NCBI GenBank assembly: GCA_937967755.1
Contig: CALBTA010000190.1
Location: 1 to 12,800, forward strand
Length of the DNA stretch: 12,800 nt
Direction of reading: 5' to 3'
Source: an uncultured Planctomycetaceae bacterium
GTDB lineage: Bacteria; Planctomycetota; Planctomycetia; Pirellulales; Pirellulaceae
In this document: piece by piece, positions 1-8,324 of the stretch
Position numbering within the stretch: the first letter of the stretch is position 1
Layout of the letters: every line of letters starts with the position of its first letter
Notes under the pieces: model-generated
What the model saw: the letters and a program-made list of their open reading frames with translations, nothing else
Told to the model about the DNA's origin: nothing
Database searches by the model: none
Position numbers and translations under genes: made by a program

Positions 1-1
1 C

Positions 2-3000
2 CTGACGCACGACGACCGCGTGATCATGGCCAGCGAAGCGGGCGTGCTGCCGGTTGATCCGAAAATCGTCAAGGAAAAAGGCCGCCTGCAACCGGGCAAG
101 ATCTTCCTGGTCGACTTCGAACAGGGCCGCATGGTTCCTGACGAAGAAGTCAAAGGCGAGTTCGCCACGCGAAGGCCCTATGCCCAGTGGTTGCGCGAAA
201 ACCGGATTCAAATCAGCGACCTGAATCCCGGCAAGGAGGCGCACGGCTTCGATCACGAAACATTGCTGCAGCGGATGCAGGCGTTCGGTTTCACCGCCGA
301 GACGATGCAGTTCATGTTGATCCCGCTGATTCAACAAAAACGCGACCCCGTCGGTTCGATGGGCAACGATTCGGCGCTGGCCTGCCTCAGCGATCAGGCG
401 CGAATGCCGTACGACTACTTCAAGCAACTGTTCGCCCAAGTGACCAACCCGGCGATCGATTCGATCCGCGAAGAGATCATCATGTCGCTGGAGTGTTACA
501 TCGGCCCGGAAGATAACCTGCTGCAAACCACTTCCGACCATGCCAACCGGTTGCTCATTCCGCACCCGATTCTGACCAACGAAGAACTGGCCGCCATCAA
601 GCACATGGATGGCGATTACAGCGGGCAGCATTGGAAGACGAAGACGATTGATATCACGCGCGATCGTGCTGAAGGAGAAGGCGGCCTGATTCCCGCACTG
701 GAACGCATGTGCGCCGAGGCGGAAGCGGCGATTGACGATGGTTACACGCTGATCGTCCTCTCCGACCGCAACATCGGCCAAGTTCGCGTCGCGGTGAGCA
801 GCTTGCTGGCGTGCGGAGCGGTGCATCACCATTTGATTCGGCAGATCAAGCGGACGCGAATCGGCATCGTGCTAGAAACAGGCGAAGCCCGCGAAGTGCA
901 CCACCACTGCCTGCTGACAGGTTACGGGGCCGATGCGATCAACCCGTACCTGGCGTTCGAATCGCTCTGGCAAGCCCGCCGCGACGAACTGATCGACGCG
1001 GGCGAATTCCCCGATGACGACTCGATCGTCGCCGCGTACCGCAAAGGCGTTGCCAAAGGGATGCTGAAGGTCTTCGGCAAGATGGGTATCTCGACGTTGC
1101 AGTCGTACAAAGGCGCGCAGATTTTCGAAGCACTCGGACTGCGCGACGAGGTGATCCAGCGCTGCTTCGCCGGCACGGCCAGCCGTGTGCAAGGTGTCGA
1201 CTTCAACGTGCTGGCGCAGGAAACGTTGCGGCGTCACGCTTTGGGCTACCCGGAGGACGCGAACGACGCCCTCACATCGCTGCCTAACCCGGGTGAGTTT
1301 CACTGGCGCAGCGCGGGCGAACGCCACGGCTGGTCGCCCAATGCGATCGCCGATTTGCAAGTCGCCGCCCGCACCGACAGCCGCCAGGCTTACAAGCGAT
1401 TCTCCGAGTATACCAACGCTGATGCAAAGGCCCGCTGTTCGTTGCGCGGGTTGTTCAAGTTAAAAGAAGGCGTCGAATCGCCCGTCCCGTTGGAAGAAGT
1501 GATGCCGGCGAGCGAGATCGTCAAACGCTTTTGCACCGGCGCGATGAGCTTCGGCAGCATTTCCGCCGAAGCCCACGAGACGCTGGCGATTGCCATGAAC
1601 CGGCTGGGCGGAAAAAGCAACACAGGCGAAGGGGGCGAGGATCCCGACCGGTTTACGCCGCTGCCCAACGGTGATTCGAAACGGAGCGCCATCAAGCAGG
1701 TCGCCTCCGGGCGGTTCGGCGTGACGAGCTGGTATTTGACCAACTCCGATGAGTTGCAAATCAAAATCTCGCAAGGTGCCAAGCCGGGCGAGGGGGGCGA
1801 ACTTCCCGGGCGGAAGGTCGATACGAACATTGCGCGAATCCGCTACAGCACGCCCGGTGTCGGCCTGATCAGCCCTCCGCCGCACCACGATATTTATTCG
1901 ATTGAAGACTTGAAGCAGTTGATTCACGATCTGAAGAACGCCAACCCGTCGGCCCGCGTCAGCGTGAAGCTGGTCAGCGAAGTGGGCGTCGGCACGGTGG
2001 CTTCCGGTGTGGCCAAGGGATATGCCGATCACATCTTGATTTCCGGCGATACCGGCGGCACGGGCGCTTCGCCGCTGACCAGCATCAAGCACGCCGGCTT
2101 GCCGTGGGAATTGGGCATTGCCGAAACGCACCAAACGCTGGTGATGAACGACCTGCGTAGCCGCGTGGTGTTGCAAACCGACGGCGGGCTAAAGACCGGT
2201 CGCGACGTGGTGATCGCCGCGTTGCTGGGTGCGGAAGAGATGGGTTTTTCAACCGCCCCGCTGATCGCCACCGGCTGCATCATGATGCGGAAGTGTCACC
2301 TGAACACCTGCCCCGTAGGCATCGCCACGCAAGACCCGGTGCTGCGAAAGAAGTTCACTGGTACGCCCGAACACGTGGTGAATTACCTAATGCTGGTCGC
2401 TGAAGAGGCGCGCGAGATCATGGCATCGCTTGGTTTCCGTACAATCGACGAGATGATCGGCCGCGTCGATGTCTTGGAAACCGACGAGGCGATTAAACAC
2501 TGGAAGGCCGACGGGCTTGATCTCACCGCCATCCTCACGCCGGCGAAGAAGCCCAGCCCCGAAACGGAAGTCTATTGCACCCGAGGGCAAGATCACGGGC
2601 TGGATTTGTCGCTCGACCGCACGACGTTGCTGGATTTGGCGCAGCCGGCGCTCAAAGATGGCGACAAGGTTGAGGCTGAAGTCGACATCGTGAACACCAA
2701 TCGCACGGTCGGCACGATTCTCAGCCATGAAATTTCCAAACGCTGGGGCGAGTTCGGGTTGCCGGATGATACGGTGCATTTCAAATTCAACGGCAGCGCC
2801 GGGCAAAGTTTCGGAGCGTTCCTGGCCAGCGGCGTGACGCTGGAACTGGAAGGCGACGCGAACGACTACATCGGCAAGGGCCTCTCCGGCGGGCGGTTGG
2901 TAATTTACCCGCCCAAGGAAAGCGGCTTCGTGCCGGAGGACAACATCATCATCGGCAACGTTTGCCTGTACGGGGCGACCAGCGGGCGAGCGTTCTTCCG

Positions 3001-3448
3001 CGGCCGCGCGGCCGAGCGGTTCTGCGTTCGCAATAGCGGCGCATGGACCGTGATCGAAGGCATTGGCGACCACGGTTGCGAATATATGACCGGCGGGCGG
3101 GCGGTGATTTTAGGCCCGACCGGGCGGAACTTCGCGGCGGGCATGTCGGGCGGCATCGCCTACGTGTGGGATAAGGACGACGACTTCCTCAGCAAGGTCA
3201 ACCTCGACATGGTGCTGCTGGAAGAGTTGGTCGAAGACGAAGACATGGCCGAACTGCTCGAGATGGTACAACTGCACCAGGAATACACCGGCTCGACCGT
3301 CGCCCAAGAGGTGATGGACAACTGGCCAGAGGTCCTCAAGCAGTTCAAAAAGGTGATGCCGACCGATTACAAGCGGGTTCTCATGCAGCAGAAACAACAG
3401 TCGGCCGATGAGAACGGCACGCTGCATGAGGAAGTGCATAGCCGGTAG
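2..3448 (+). CDS. gltB: Glutamate synthase large subunit (GltB), 5' end outside the window
   Basis: This is the large subunit of glutamate synthase (GOGAT), which makes glutamate from 2-oxoglutarate and the ammonia released from glutamine, in the cytoplasm. About 1148 residues are visible. The frame is open from base 2 and begins in the conserved stretch [14 protein letters not shown]. Family members are near 1500 residues, so roughly the first 370 are missing, including the whole N-terminal glutaminase domain with its catalytic Cys. Visible parts are the end of the central domain, the FMN-binding synthase domain (about nt 1530-2450) with the glycine-rich stretch [10 protein letters not shown], and the C-terminal GXGXG beta-helix domain (about nt 2690-3200). 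The [3Fe-4S] cysteines lie in [15 protein letters not shown], starting at nt 2276. GTG at nt 20 is internal, not a start. gltD follows on the same strand after a repeat-filled gap. Identification is secure. Confidence 0.97.
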   Translation: MTHDDRVIMASEAGVLPVDPKIVKEKGRLQPGKIFLVDFEQGRMVPDEEVKGEFATRRPYAQWLRENRIQISDLNPGKEAHGFDHETLLQRMQAFGFTAETMQFMLIPLIQQKRDPVGSMGNDSALACLSDQARMPYDYFKQLFAQVTNPAIDSIREEIIMSLECYIGPEDNLLQTTSDHANRLLIPHPILTNEELAAIKHMDGDYSGQHWKTKTIDITRDRAEGEGGLIPALERMCAEAEAAIDDGYTLIVLSDRNIGQVRVAVSSLLACGAVHHHLIRQIKRTRIGIVLETGEAREVHHHCLLTGYGADAINPYLAFESLWQARRDELIDAGEFPDDDSIVAAYRKGVAKGMLKVFGKMGISTLQSYKGAQIFEALGLRDEVIQRCFAGTASRVQGVDFNVLAQETLRRHALGYPEDANDALTSLPNPGEFHWRSAGERHGWSPNAIADLQVAARTDSRQAYKRFSEYTNADAKARCSLRGLFKLKEGVESPVPLEEVMPASEIVKRFCTGAMSFGSISAEAHETLAIAMNRLGGKSNTGEGGEDPDRFTPLPNGDSKRSAIKQVASGRFGVTSWYLTNSDELQIKISQGAKPGEGGELPGRKVDTNIARIRYSTPGVGLISPPPHHDIYSIEDLKQLIHDLKNANPSARVSVKLVSEVGVGTVASGVAKGYADHILISGDTGGTGASPLTSIKHAGLPWELGIAETHQTLVMNDLRSRVVLQTDGGLKTGRDVVIAALLGAEEMGFSTAPLIATGCIMMRKCHLNTCPVGIATQDPVLRKKFTGTPEHVVNYLMLVAEEAREIMASLGFRTIDEMIGRVDVLETDEAIKHWKADGLDLTAILTPAKKPSPETEVYCTRGQDHGLDLSLDRTTLLDLAQPALKDGDKVEAEVDIVNTNRTVGTILSHEISKRWGEFGLPDDTVHFKFNGSAGQSFGAFLASGVTLELEGDANDYIGKGLSGGRLVIYPPKESGFVPEDNIIIGNVCLYGATSGRAFFRGRAAERFCVRNSGAWTVIEGIGDHGCEYMTGGRAVILGPTGRNFAAGMSGGIAYVWDKDDDFLSKVNLDMVLLEELVEDEDMAELLEMVQLHQEYTGSTVAQEVMDNWPEVLKQFKKVMPTDYKRVLMQQKQQSADENGTLHEEVHSR

Positions 3449-3454
3449 CTACAA

Positions 3455-3591
3455 CTTGTTCCCACGCTCTGCGTGGGAACAAGCGTCCGGCCGCTCCGCG
3501 GTCATGAAGCGTGGCCGAAGTTTAGAATCAATTGAGACTTTGTGACGCAGAGCGTCAGAAGCAGTGCGTTCCCTCGCAGAGCGTGGGAACG
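3455..3591. repeat. Palindromic intergenic repeat between gltB and gltD (family A)
   Basis: The two ends are 23-base inverted repeats (3458-3480 and 3568-3590) that match at 22 of 23 positions. Each end is also a hairpin by itself. The left one has a perfect 12-bp stem (3455-3466 with 3472-3483) and a 5-base loop; the right one has the same design with one mismatch. A third small hairpin, GACGC-AGA-GCGTC, sits at 3544-3556. The core motif CCACGCTCTGCGTGG gives [12 protein letters not shown] peptides when translated, a string I associate with many planctomycete hypothetical proteins. It contains no gene and is too short for a transposase. It resembles a REP/BIME or MITE-type element. It begins 7 bases after the gltB stop. 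Confidence 0.85.
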
Positions 3592-3608
3592 AGCCGTGAA
3601 ACCAACGC

Positions 3609-3612
3609 AGGA
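3609..3612 (+). promoter_or_regulatory. Shine-Dalgarno site that sets the gltD start
   Basis: AGGA lies 7 bases before the ATG at 3620. It supports that ATG over the in-frame GTG at 3542, which falls inside the upstream repeat and has no family-like sequence after it. Confidence 0.6.
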
Positions 3613-3619
3613 CAATCAG

Positions 3620-5194
3620 ATGGGTAAACCAACCGGATTCAAAGAGTTCCCCCGGAAAGCCGTTCCGTACCGCGATCCCACGGAGAGGGCTGGTGATTTT
3701 CTGGAGATTTTTTCCCAGCCGGACGAGAGCCACCTGCGCACGCAAGGGGCGCGGTGCATGGATTGCGGGGTGCCGTTTTGCCAATCGGCGACCGGTTGTC
3801 CGATTGATAACCTGATTCCCGAATGGAACGACCTGGTCTACCACGGGCGTTGGCGCGAGGCCCTCGACCGCCTGCATAAGACAAACAACTTCCCGGAGTT
3901 CACCGGCCGCACCTGCCCCGCCCCGTGCGAAGGTTCTTGCGTGCTGGGCATCATCGATCCGCCGGTGACGATCAAGAACATTGAAAACGCGATCATCGAC
4001 CGCGGCTGGGAAGAGGGTTGGGTCCGCCCGCAGCCGCCGGCCCAGGAGACCGGCAAGAGCGTCGCGATCGTGGGCAGCGGGCCAGCCGGTTTGGCGGCCG
4101 CGCAGCAGCTTCGCCGTGCCGGGCACGCGGTCACGGTGTACGAACGGGCCGACCGCATCGGCGGGCTGCTGATGTACGGCATCCCGAACATGAAACTCGA
4201 TAAGAAGAACGTCGAGCGCCGCGTCGAACAAATGGAAGCCGAAGGGGTGAAGTTTGTCACCAATGCTCACGTCGGCAAGCAAGAGGATTTCGCGCCCGGG
4301 CATATGACGCAAATCATGCAAGAGCGCGGCGACGATGTGCAGTTCATCGACCCCAACCAACTGCGCGAGCAGCACGACGCCCTGCTGTTGGCGACCGGAG
4401 CAACCAGACCGTTTGACCCAACCGCCAAAACACCCGGCCGCGACAGCGAGGGTATTCAGTTCGCGATGGATTTCCTGACCCGCAACACCCGCAGCCTGGT
4501 CGATTCCAATCTGGAAGATGGCAACTACACATCGGCCAAGGACCTGGACGTGGTCGTCATCGGCGGCGGTGATACCGGTGCGGATTGCATCGGCACGTCG
4601 CTGCGTCACGGTTGCCAGAGCGTCGTGAATTTTGAACTGCTCGACCGTTCACCTGACGAACGCGCGCCCAACAACCCTTGGCCCGAATGGCCGCGGGTTT
4701 ACCGCCTGGACTATTCGCACGAAGAGGTGAAGGCCCAAACCGGCGACGACCCGCGCTGCTATGCCTTGCTGACGAAAGAGTTCATCAGCGAGGATGGGAA
4801 GGTGACGGGCGTGAAGACCGTCAGCATCGATTGGTCACAGCCAACCGATGGCGGCCCGCCTTGGACGGAGGTGGACGGCAGCGAAAAGATTTGGCCCGCC
4901 GACTTAGTCTTGCTGGCGACCGGGTTTGTGGGGCCGGAAAAAACGGTCGGCGACATGCTCGGCCTGGAATTTCAGAAACCCCGCGGCAACTGGGAAACGT
5001 TCGCCGCCGAGCATGGGCAGTTCGCCACCAATTGCGAAGGAGTCTTCGCCGCCGGCGATTGCCGCCGCGGCCAGTCGCTGGTCGTGTGGGCCATCAACGA
5101 AGGCCGCGGCGCCGCCCGAGCTGTTGACACTTTCCTGATGGGCCACAGCGAACTACCCGCCCCGGGCATTTCACTGGGAGCCACGATGGCGTAG
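3620..5194 (+). CDS. gltD: Glutamate synthase small subunit (GltD)
   Basis: This is the FAD- and NAD(P)H-dependent subunit of glutamate synthase, which passes electrons from NADPH to the FMN and Fe-S centres of GltB. From ATG 3620 it has 524 residues. The N-terminal Fe-S domain has the two cysteine groups C46, C49, C54, C60 and C99, C103, C107. The FAD site is GSGPAG at 152-157, the NADPH site is GGGDTG at 315-320, and the C-terminal FAD-contact motif FAAGD is at 476-480. The start [12 protein letters not shown] fits family N-termini. An in-frame GTG at 3542 would add 26 residues translated from the repeat and is rejected. The protein is somewhat longer than the roughly 470-490 residues common in bacteria. 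Part of the difference seems to be an insert near 222-245, before the LLLATG motif, judged from memory without an alignment. It is probably co-transcribed with gltB across a 171-base gap. Confidence 0.96.
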   Translation: MGKPTGFKEFPRKAVPYRDPTERAGDFLEIFSQPDESHLRTQGARCMDCGVPFCQSATGCPIDNLIPEWNDLVYHGRWREALDRLHKTNNFPEFTGRTCPAPCEGSCVLGIIDPPVTIKNIENAIIDRGWEEGWVRPQPPAQETGKSVAIVGSGPAGLAAAQQLRRAGHAVTVYERADRIGGLLMYGIPNMKLDKKNVERRVEQMEAEGVKFVTNAHVGKQEDFAPGHMTQIMQERGDDVQFIDPNQLREQHDALLLATGATRPFDPTAKTPGRDSEGIQFAMDFLTRNTRSLVDSNLEDGNYTSAKDLDVVVIGGGDTGADCIGTSLRHGCQSVVNFELLDRSPDERAPNNPWPEWPRVYRLDYSHEEVKAQTGDDPRCYALLTKEFISEDGKVTGVKTVSIDWSQPTDGGPPWTEVDGSEKIWPADLVLLATGFVGPEKTVGDMLGLEFQKPRGNWETFAAEHGQFATNCEGVFAAGDCRRGQSLVVWAINEGRGAARAVDTFLMGHSELPAPGISLGATMA

Positions 5195-5424
5195 ACGCAA
5201 CGCCAATTTGCCTAGATGGCTATGTCTGGGCGATTGGGCTGACTCGGGAAGGTCTTTAGGGATTCCTGGCAGAAGAGTGAACCAAACGCTTGGCAGGAAT
5301 TTGAATGTGCGTGTGTGCTACTGTTCTTTTGTTTACAATGCCTCCGGGCGTTGCGGTCGCGGTTGCGGCGGTGTATTGTCGTTAGTGACCTTCCACAATC
5401 CGTCCCACCTACAACTTTGATTGC

Positions 5425-5429
5425 GAGGA
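5425..5429 (+). promoter_or_regulatory. Shine-Dalgarno site that sets the DUF1080 gene start
   Basis: GAGGA lies 5 bases before ATG 5435, and a signal peptide follows that ATG directly. This favours 5435 over the in-frame upstream start at 5315, whose 40 extra residues look random. The wider gap 5195-5434 shows only a weak 7-bp inverted repeat (5262-5268 with 5294-5300) and no gene. Confidence 0.65.
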
Positions 5430-5434
5430 ATCAC

Positions 5435-6094
5435 ATGTTGCGAATTTCTTTGGCTCTTTCGGTTCTGTTGGCGTTGGTTACGACCTCGGCCGCGCCGGCT
5501 GAGGAATGGACTTCGTTGTTCGACGGGAAGACCCTGGAAGGTTGGACGCAGAAGAACGGCACGGCGACTTACCGTGTGGAAGAGGGGGCGATCGTCGGAA
5601 AGACCAGCGAGGGAAGCCCGAATTCGTTCCTTTGCAGCGACAAGGAGTACGGCGATTTTGAACTGGAATTTGAAGTGAAATGCGACAACCGGTTAAACAG
5701 CGGCGTGCAGATTCGCTCGCAAACCAAAGGGGGCACCAACGAAGGCCGGGTGAACGGGCCGCAGGTTGAGATCGAGGCCAGCGGCAATAATGGTGCCGAG
5801 GCGGGCTATATCTACGGCGAAGCGACCGGACGCGGCTGGCTGACGCCGAAGGATCAGCTAAAACCGCACAAGCATTTCAAAGACGGCGAGTGGAATAAGT
5901 ACCGCGTGATCGCCAAAGGCCCGAAGATTCAAACCTGGATCAACGACCAGCCTGTCGCCGACTTGAACGACGAAGCGATTTACGAAACCCACGCCAAAGG
6001 TTTCATCGGGCTGCAAGTACACGGCATCCGCAAAGGGAGCGGCCCGTTTGAAGTTTCGTGGCGGAACCTACGAATTAAAGAGCTGGCAGAGTAA
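5435..6094 (+). CDS. Secreted DUF1080 (3-keto-disaccharide hydrolase domain) protein
   Basis: The 219-residue protein is probably exported. Residues 1-22 form a signal peptide with a hydrophobic core and an APA cleavage site before EEW. The rest is one DUF1080 domain (PF06439), a concanavalin-like beta-sandwich. Family hallmarks are SLFDGKTLEGW near residue 27, a GVQIRSQ strand, GPQVEIE, WNKYRVIAKG followed by INDQPVADL, and GFIGLQVHG near the C-terminus. Some members of this family hydrolyse 3-keto-glycosides, and the family is greatly expanded in planctomycetes. The substrate cannot be read from the sequence. The neighbours give no pathway: gltD lies 240 bases upstream and the next gene is convergent. 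The domain call is firm; the enzymatic activity is inferred. Confidence 0.9.
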   Translation: MLRISLALSVLLALVTTSAAPAEEWTSLFDGKTLEGWTQKNGTATYRVEEGAIVGKTSEGSPNSFLCSDKEYGDFELEFEVKCDNRLNSGVQIRSQTKGGTNEGRVNGPQVEIEASGNNGAEAGYIYGEATGRGWLTPKDQLKPHKHFKDGEWNKYRVIAKGPKIQTWINDQPVADLNDEAIYETHAKGFIGLQVHGIRKGSGPFEVSWRNLRIKELAE

Positions 6095-6138
6095 AGCGCG
6101 TCACTTCGCGACTGGTCGTCAGGGACTGCCGACCTACT

Positions 6139-6342
6139 TTAGGCGTTTCGGTTCAACGCGTACATCACGCCGCCGGCGATGCCGCCGACGACCAGGCCGA
6201 TGACGATGCCCAAGAGCGTTCCCATCACGCTGACGGTTTCGCCGCGCGGCAAGGTGAAGAAATAAACGAACTGGTAGATCATCACCGTGGTGGAGCAGCC
6301 AATCGCACCAATGAGCAGCGGCTGTTTGATTTGTTCGTCCAT
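6139..6342 (-). CDS. Small two-helix membrane protein, unknown function
   Basis: The 67-residue protein starts at ATG 6342 with AAAGG (6348-6352) five bases upstream. Two hydrophobic stretches, about residues 8-30 and 38-63, are separated by a short polar turn (LPRGET). The second is rich in glycine (GIVIGLVVGGIAGGVM), as in tightly packed helices. The N-terminus is MDEQIKQ and the C-terminus LNRNA. I do not recognise a family. It lies 54 bases downstream of the lipoprotein gene on the same strand, so the two may share a transcript, although a repeat (6356-6394) fills the gap. It is convergent with the DUF1080 gene across 44 bases. The open frame, the start site and the clear membrane pattern support it as real. 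Confidence 0.7.
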   Translation of the reverse strand: MDEQIKQPLLIGAIGCSTTVMIYQFVYFFTLPRGETVSVMGTLLGIVIGLVVGGIAGGVMYALNRNA

Positions 6343-6355
6343 ATTCGCCTTTCGT

Positions 6356-6394
6356 CGTAGCGGGGGCTTCCAGCCACCGTCAGTGGTGCTACGA
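6356..6394. repeat. Short palindromic repeat, family B (single module)
   Basis: The 24-base module at 6356-6379 matches the module at 9541-9564 at 22 of 24 positions, and the reverse complement of 9593-9616 also at 22 of 24. Here the opening CGTAGC pairs with GCTACG at 6388-6393, giving a compact hairpin-like unit. It fills the gap between the lipoprotein stop codon, which it almost abuts, and the start of the small membrane protein gene. Confidence 0.75.
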
Positions 6395-6396
6395 AA

Positions 6397-7146
6397 TTAC
6401 TCTGACTCGCCCGGCAATTCAAACCCCCCGACGCCACTGCCTTCGGAGGCTTTCATGTTCCCGCCGACGGAGTAGCCGTCGAGCACTGCCTTGCGTGAGT
6501 CTTTCAGCCCGTTTTCGAAGACGATCAACTCGATGGTATAGACGCGTCCGTCAACCGTGGTGACCAAAATCTGGCGCTCGGCCAACGTAGACTTGTACTT
6601 GCCTGCCCGCACATAGCGGCCAAACGCATTCTCGCCCAAGACCAGCGGCACGACCGGCTCCAACAATTTCTCATCGCCAATCTGCTCGCGCACGTGCGAC
6701 TCGACCCATTCGGCATAGGCCTTGGCGGTTTCGACCGTGGCGTTCTGCGGCGCGCCTTCAGGTGCGTCTTCAGCGTTGACGCGAATTTGCGGCAACAGGT
6801 TGGGGTCCTTGAATTCATGGAACCAGCAAACCAAGCCGGACTGTCGGCTGCCGACATGCCAACCCTTGGGCGGGGCGAATTCGATGCGCCCGCCATCGAG
6901 TGGCGGCAGGTGATCGCCCGAGGGGCTGATTTCGGCCAGCGTATATTTGTAGACCTGTCCTTCATCCGTCGGCGGAGCGGCTGTCGCTCCGTCAGCCGGC
7001 GTGCCGTTGGCCGGCGCGCTGCCTTCAACCGTAGCACCTTCGGTCGAAGCCCCATCGTCAGTTTCACCGCCTCCGCCGCAGGCCAGCGCCGTCAGCAATC
7101 CGAGACCGCAGATTGAAATCAGAAGTAGGGTGCGTTTCGTAGGCAC
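6397..7146 (-). CDS. Predicted lipoprotein, unknown function
   Basis: The 249-residue protein starts at GTG 7146, chosen because GGAGGA lies four bases upstream and the signal sequence follows at once; the longer TTG start at 7239 adds unlikely residues. The N-terminus is MPTKR followed by a hydrophobic core ending LLTALAC. Cys23 would be the lipidated residue, although the lipobox is loose because it has Ala, not Leu, at -3. Residues 24-64 form a low-complexity linker rich in Gly, Thr, Ala, Pro and acidic residues. Residues of about 66-235 form a globular domain with FAPPKGWHV, a single Trp-rich strand CWFHEF, and alternating strands to VLDGYSVGGNMK. The pattern faintly recalls PsbP/MOG1-like folds, which is only a guess. 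The next gene downstream is the small membrane protein at 6139-6342. Confidence 0.8.
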   Translation of the reverse strand: MPTKRTLLLISICGLGLLTALACGGGGETDDGASTEGATVEGSAPANGTPADGATAAPPTDEGQVYKYTLAEISPSGDHLPPLDGGRIEFAPPKGWHVGSRQSGLVCWFHEFKDPNLLPQIRVNAEDAPEGAPQNATVETAKAYAEWVESHVREQIGDEKLLEPVVPLVLGENAFGRYVRAGKYKSTLAERQILVTTVDGRVYTIELIVFENGLKDSRKAVLDGYSVGGNMKASEGSGVGGFELPGESE

Positions 7147-7150
7147 GTAC

Positions 7151-7156
7151 TCCTCC
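7151..7156 (-). promoter_or_regulatory. Strong Shine-Dalgarno site that sets a GTG start
   Basis: Read on the minus strand, GGAGGA is followed by GTAC and then the GTG start of the lipoprotein gene at 7146. It is the best ribosome-binding site in the window and decides in favour of the non-ATG start. Confidence 0.7.
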
Positions 7157-7269
7157 GTCGAATGCGGAACAGAAACTTCAAAAGGAACAACAGCCGCCCA
7201 GCGACGGCAACTGCCTATGATACCGCCTGCGGTGGGCAATTCAACTTCGATGGCCCTCGGGCCCCTTTA

Positions 7270-7374
7270 TTTAACAGAAGGCCGCCAAGGTCGCGAAGAA
7301 CGAAAAGAGATGTTACGACGTCGCGAAGCGTCGCCCAAAAAACACCTTCGTGCCCTCTGCGCCCTTCTGTTAAA
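7270..7374. repeat. Terminal-inverted-repeat element, family C
   Basis: The ends are 29-base inverted repeats (7270-7298 and 7346-7374), matching at 24 of 29 positions, with the outermost 12 bases perfect (TTTAACAGAAGG). Between them a smaller palindrome, CGACG-TCGCGAAG-CGTCG, occurs near 7316-7333. The element is about 105 bases with no coding capacity. It lies between the lysine-rich protein gene and the lipoprotein gene, both on the minus strand, in an otherwise featureless 269-base gap. A lone 12-mer with one mismatch to its tip occurs at 7847-7858. Confidence 0.75.
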
Positions 7375-7415
7375 AACCCTTCGCGAACATCTGTCGAGCA
7401 AGCCGGCAACGAGTC

Positions 7416-7721
7416 TCACTCTTCCACCACTTCTTCTTTAACCTTCTGGACAAAGTGCGGCGACTTGCCGCCCTTGCTGAGTTCTTCAGCTTTCTTCTCG
7501 GCCTGCTTCTTTTGATTGAACTCATAGAGCGCGACCCGGCGGAGCGATTGGTTGAACACGCCGTAGAACATCTTCATCCGCTGGTCGGCCGGGGCCTTCT
7601 TCGCGCGGCTTTTGCGCTTGGCCTTCTTTTTCTTCTTGGCGGTCTTCTTCGTTTTCTCTTGAGCTTCGGCCGCCTCGGCTTCGGCTCGCTTGTCTTTAAT
7701 GCTTACGGTCTTACGGGCCAT
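7416..7721 (-). CDS. Lysine-rich small protein, conserved-looking hypothetical
   Basis: The 101-residue protein starts at ATG 7721; no clear Shine-Dalgarno site is visible. It has two parts. Residues of about 9-45 are charged and low in complexity, first Glu/Ala then a very basic tract (KTKKTAKKKKKAKRKSR) like histone-H1-type tails. Residues of about 49-96 look like a small folded domain: MFYGVFNQSLRRVALYEF, a helix with QAEKKAEELS, then SPHFVQKV. The second half recalls an alpha/beta unit I associate with planctomycete hypotheticals, but I cannot name a domain. The basic tail suggests nucleic acid or ribosome binding, which is inference. It stands alone, with repeat C downstream and a 292-base gap upstream. 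Confidence 0.75.
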   Translation of the reverse strand: MARKTVSIKDKRAEAEAAEAQEKTKKTAKKKKKAKRKSRAKKAPADQRMKMFYGVFNQSLRRVALYEFNQKKQAEKKAEELSKGGKSPHFVQKVKEEVVEE

Positions 7722-8013
7722 GGCGATACAACAATCAGCAGGCGGGGAACGGGGGCGAACAGCTCACAAGCGGGGGAAGTGCCGCATGTCAGTGATTTTA
7801 AAGGATAAACCGGCTCCTTGCTATCGGGGGTGGTTGGGCCTTTCAGTTGAACAGAAGGGAACAGACCTAACAGAGTAAGGATGTAGGAGTGGATTGGATT
7901 CCGCACCGGAAGGAGAAGACTTGCCTGAGGTAGAAGGTGGTGTGCTCAATCTGTTCGAAAATCCGTACTTGCGAGGCCATCGAGTCCGGAAAACTATCTC
8001 ATCGGCTTTCTAT
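7722..8013. other. Gap of 292 bases with no supported gene
   Basis: Short open frames here overlap the antisense of the [2Fe-2S] gene or lack starts and family features. The only pattern seen is TTGAACAGAAGG at 7847-7858, which matches 11 of 12 tip bases of the repeat at 7270-7374. The gap should hold the promoter of the lysine-rich gene and the 3' end of the [2Fe-2S] transcript, but I see no convincing terminator. Confidence 0.5.
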
Positions 8014-8313
8014 CTAAGACGAACCATCAACCGGTGTCGCACCTGGCGGCGGGGTTCCCTTGCCATCTTGCACATATTGGCTGCGCTGCTTTGCGTAGTC
8101 TTCGGGCGTGGGCAAGTCGGCGTCGATATCGCCGCCGGCGGCCGCCTGATCGAACAGTTTCTTTAAGAACGGGCGGCACCACCCGCAGCCGGTCCCCGCC
8201 CCGTAGCACTCGCTTAACTGGCTCTCGCGGCGCGGCTTTTCGATGCGCAGCCAGTTCACGACCTTCCGTTTGGTCACGTGAAAGCAGAGACAAAGTTCGT
8301 CGTCGAGGTCCAT
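8014..8313 (-). CDS. BFD-type [2Fe-2S]-binding protein
   Basis: The 99-residue protein starts at ATG 8313. It has the cysteine pattern of the BFD-like [2Fe-2S] domain (PF04324): CxC at residues 8 and 10 and CxxC at 43 and 46, separated by 32 residues, with an extra Cys36. The context CLCFHVTKRKV and GTGCGWCRPFLKKL fits the family, in which bacterioferritin-associated ferredoxin helps release stored iron. Other members are domains of NirB or NifU-type proteins or stand alone. The tail after about residue 60 is polar, rich in Asp, Gly and Pro, and probably disordered; it is longer than in the roughly 64-residue E. coli Bfd. No bacterioferritin gene is visible. It follows the M20 peptidase gene after 11 bases and probably shares its transcript. 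No clear ribosome-binding site precedes it. Confidence 0.85.
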   Translation of the reverse strand: MDLDDELCLCFHVTKRKVVNWLRIEKPRRESQLSECYGAGTGCGWCRPFLKKLFDQAAAGGDIDADLPTPEDYAKQRSQYVQDGKGTPPPGATPVDGSS

Positions 8314-8324
8314 GAGCGTTGGTG

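Noticed and set aside
1460..3073. Two minus-strand open frames of 228-238 codons
   Set aside because: They lie entirely opposite gltB and have arginine- and alanine-rich composition without any family signal, as expected for antisense frames in GC-rich DNA.
3455..3483. 12-bp stem hairpin as an intrinsic terminator of gltB
   Set aside because: No run of T follows, gltD continues on the same strand, and the hairpin is one end of a repeat whose other end has the same sequence.
3449..4609. Long minus-strand open frame of 386 codons
   Set aside because: It is antisense to gltD, whose motifs are unambiguous. Its N-terminal part lies opposite gltD and its C-terminal part is the translated repeat (FPRSARER type).
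5301..5339. Promoter with TTGAAT and TACAAT before the DUF1080 gene
   Set aside because: The boxes are 27 bases apart, too far for a standard sigma-70 promoter.
5315..5434. Longer N-terminus of the DUF1080 protein
   Set aside because: The extra 40 residues hide the signal peptide and lack a ribosome-binding site, whereas ATG 5435 has GAGGA at good spacing.
6095..6138. Bidirectional terminator between the convergent genes
   Set aside because: Only a 5-bp stem (GGTCG with CGACC) is present, with no T-tract.
7894..8166. 90-codon plus-strand frame
   Set aside because: It overlaps the antisense of the [2Fe-2S] gene, has no ribosome-binding site, and its sequence resembles no family.
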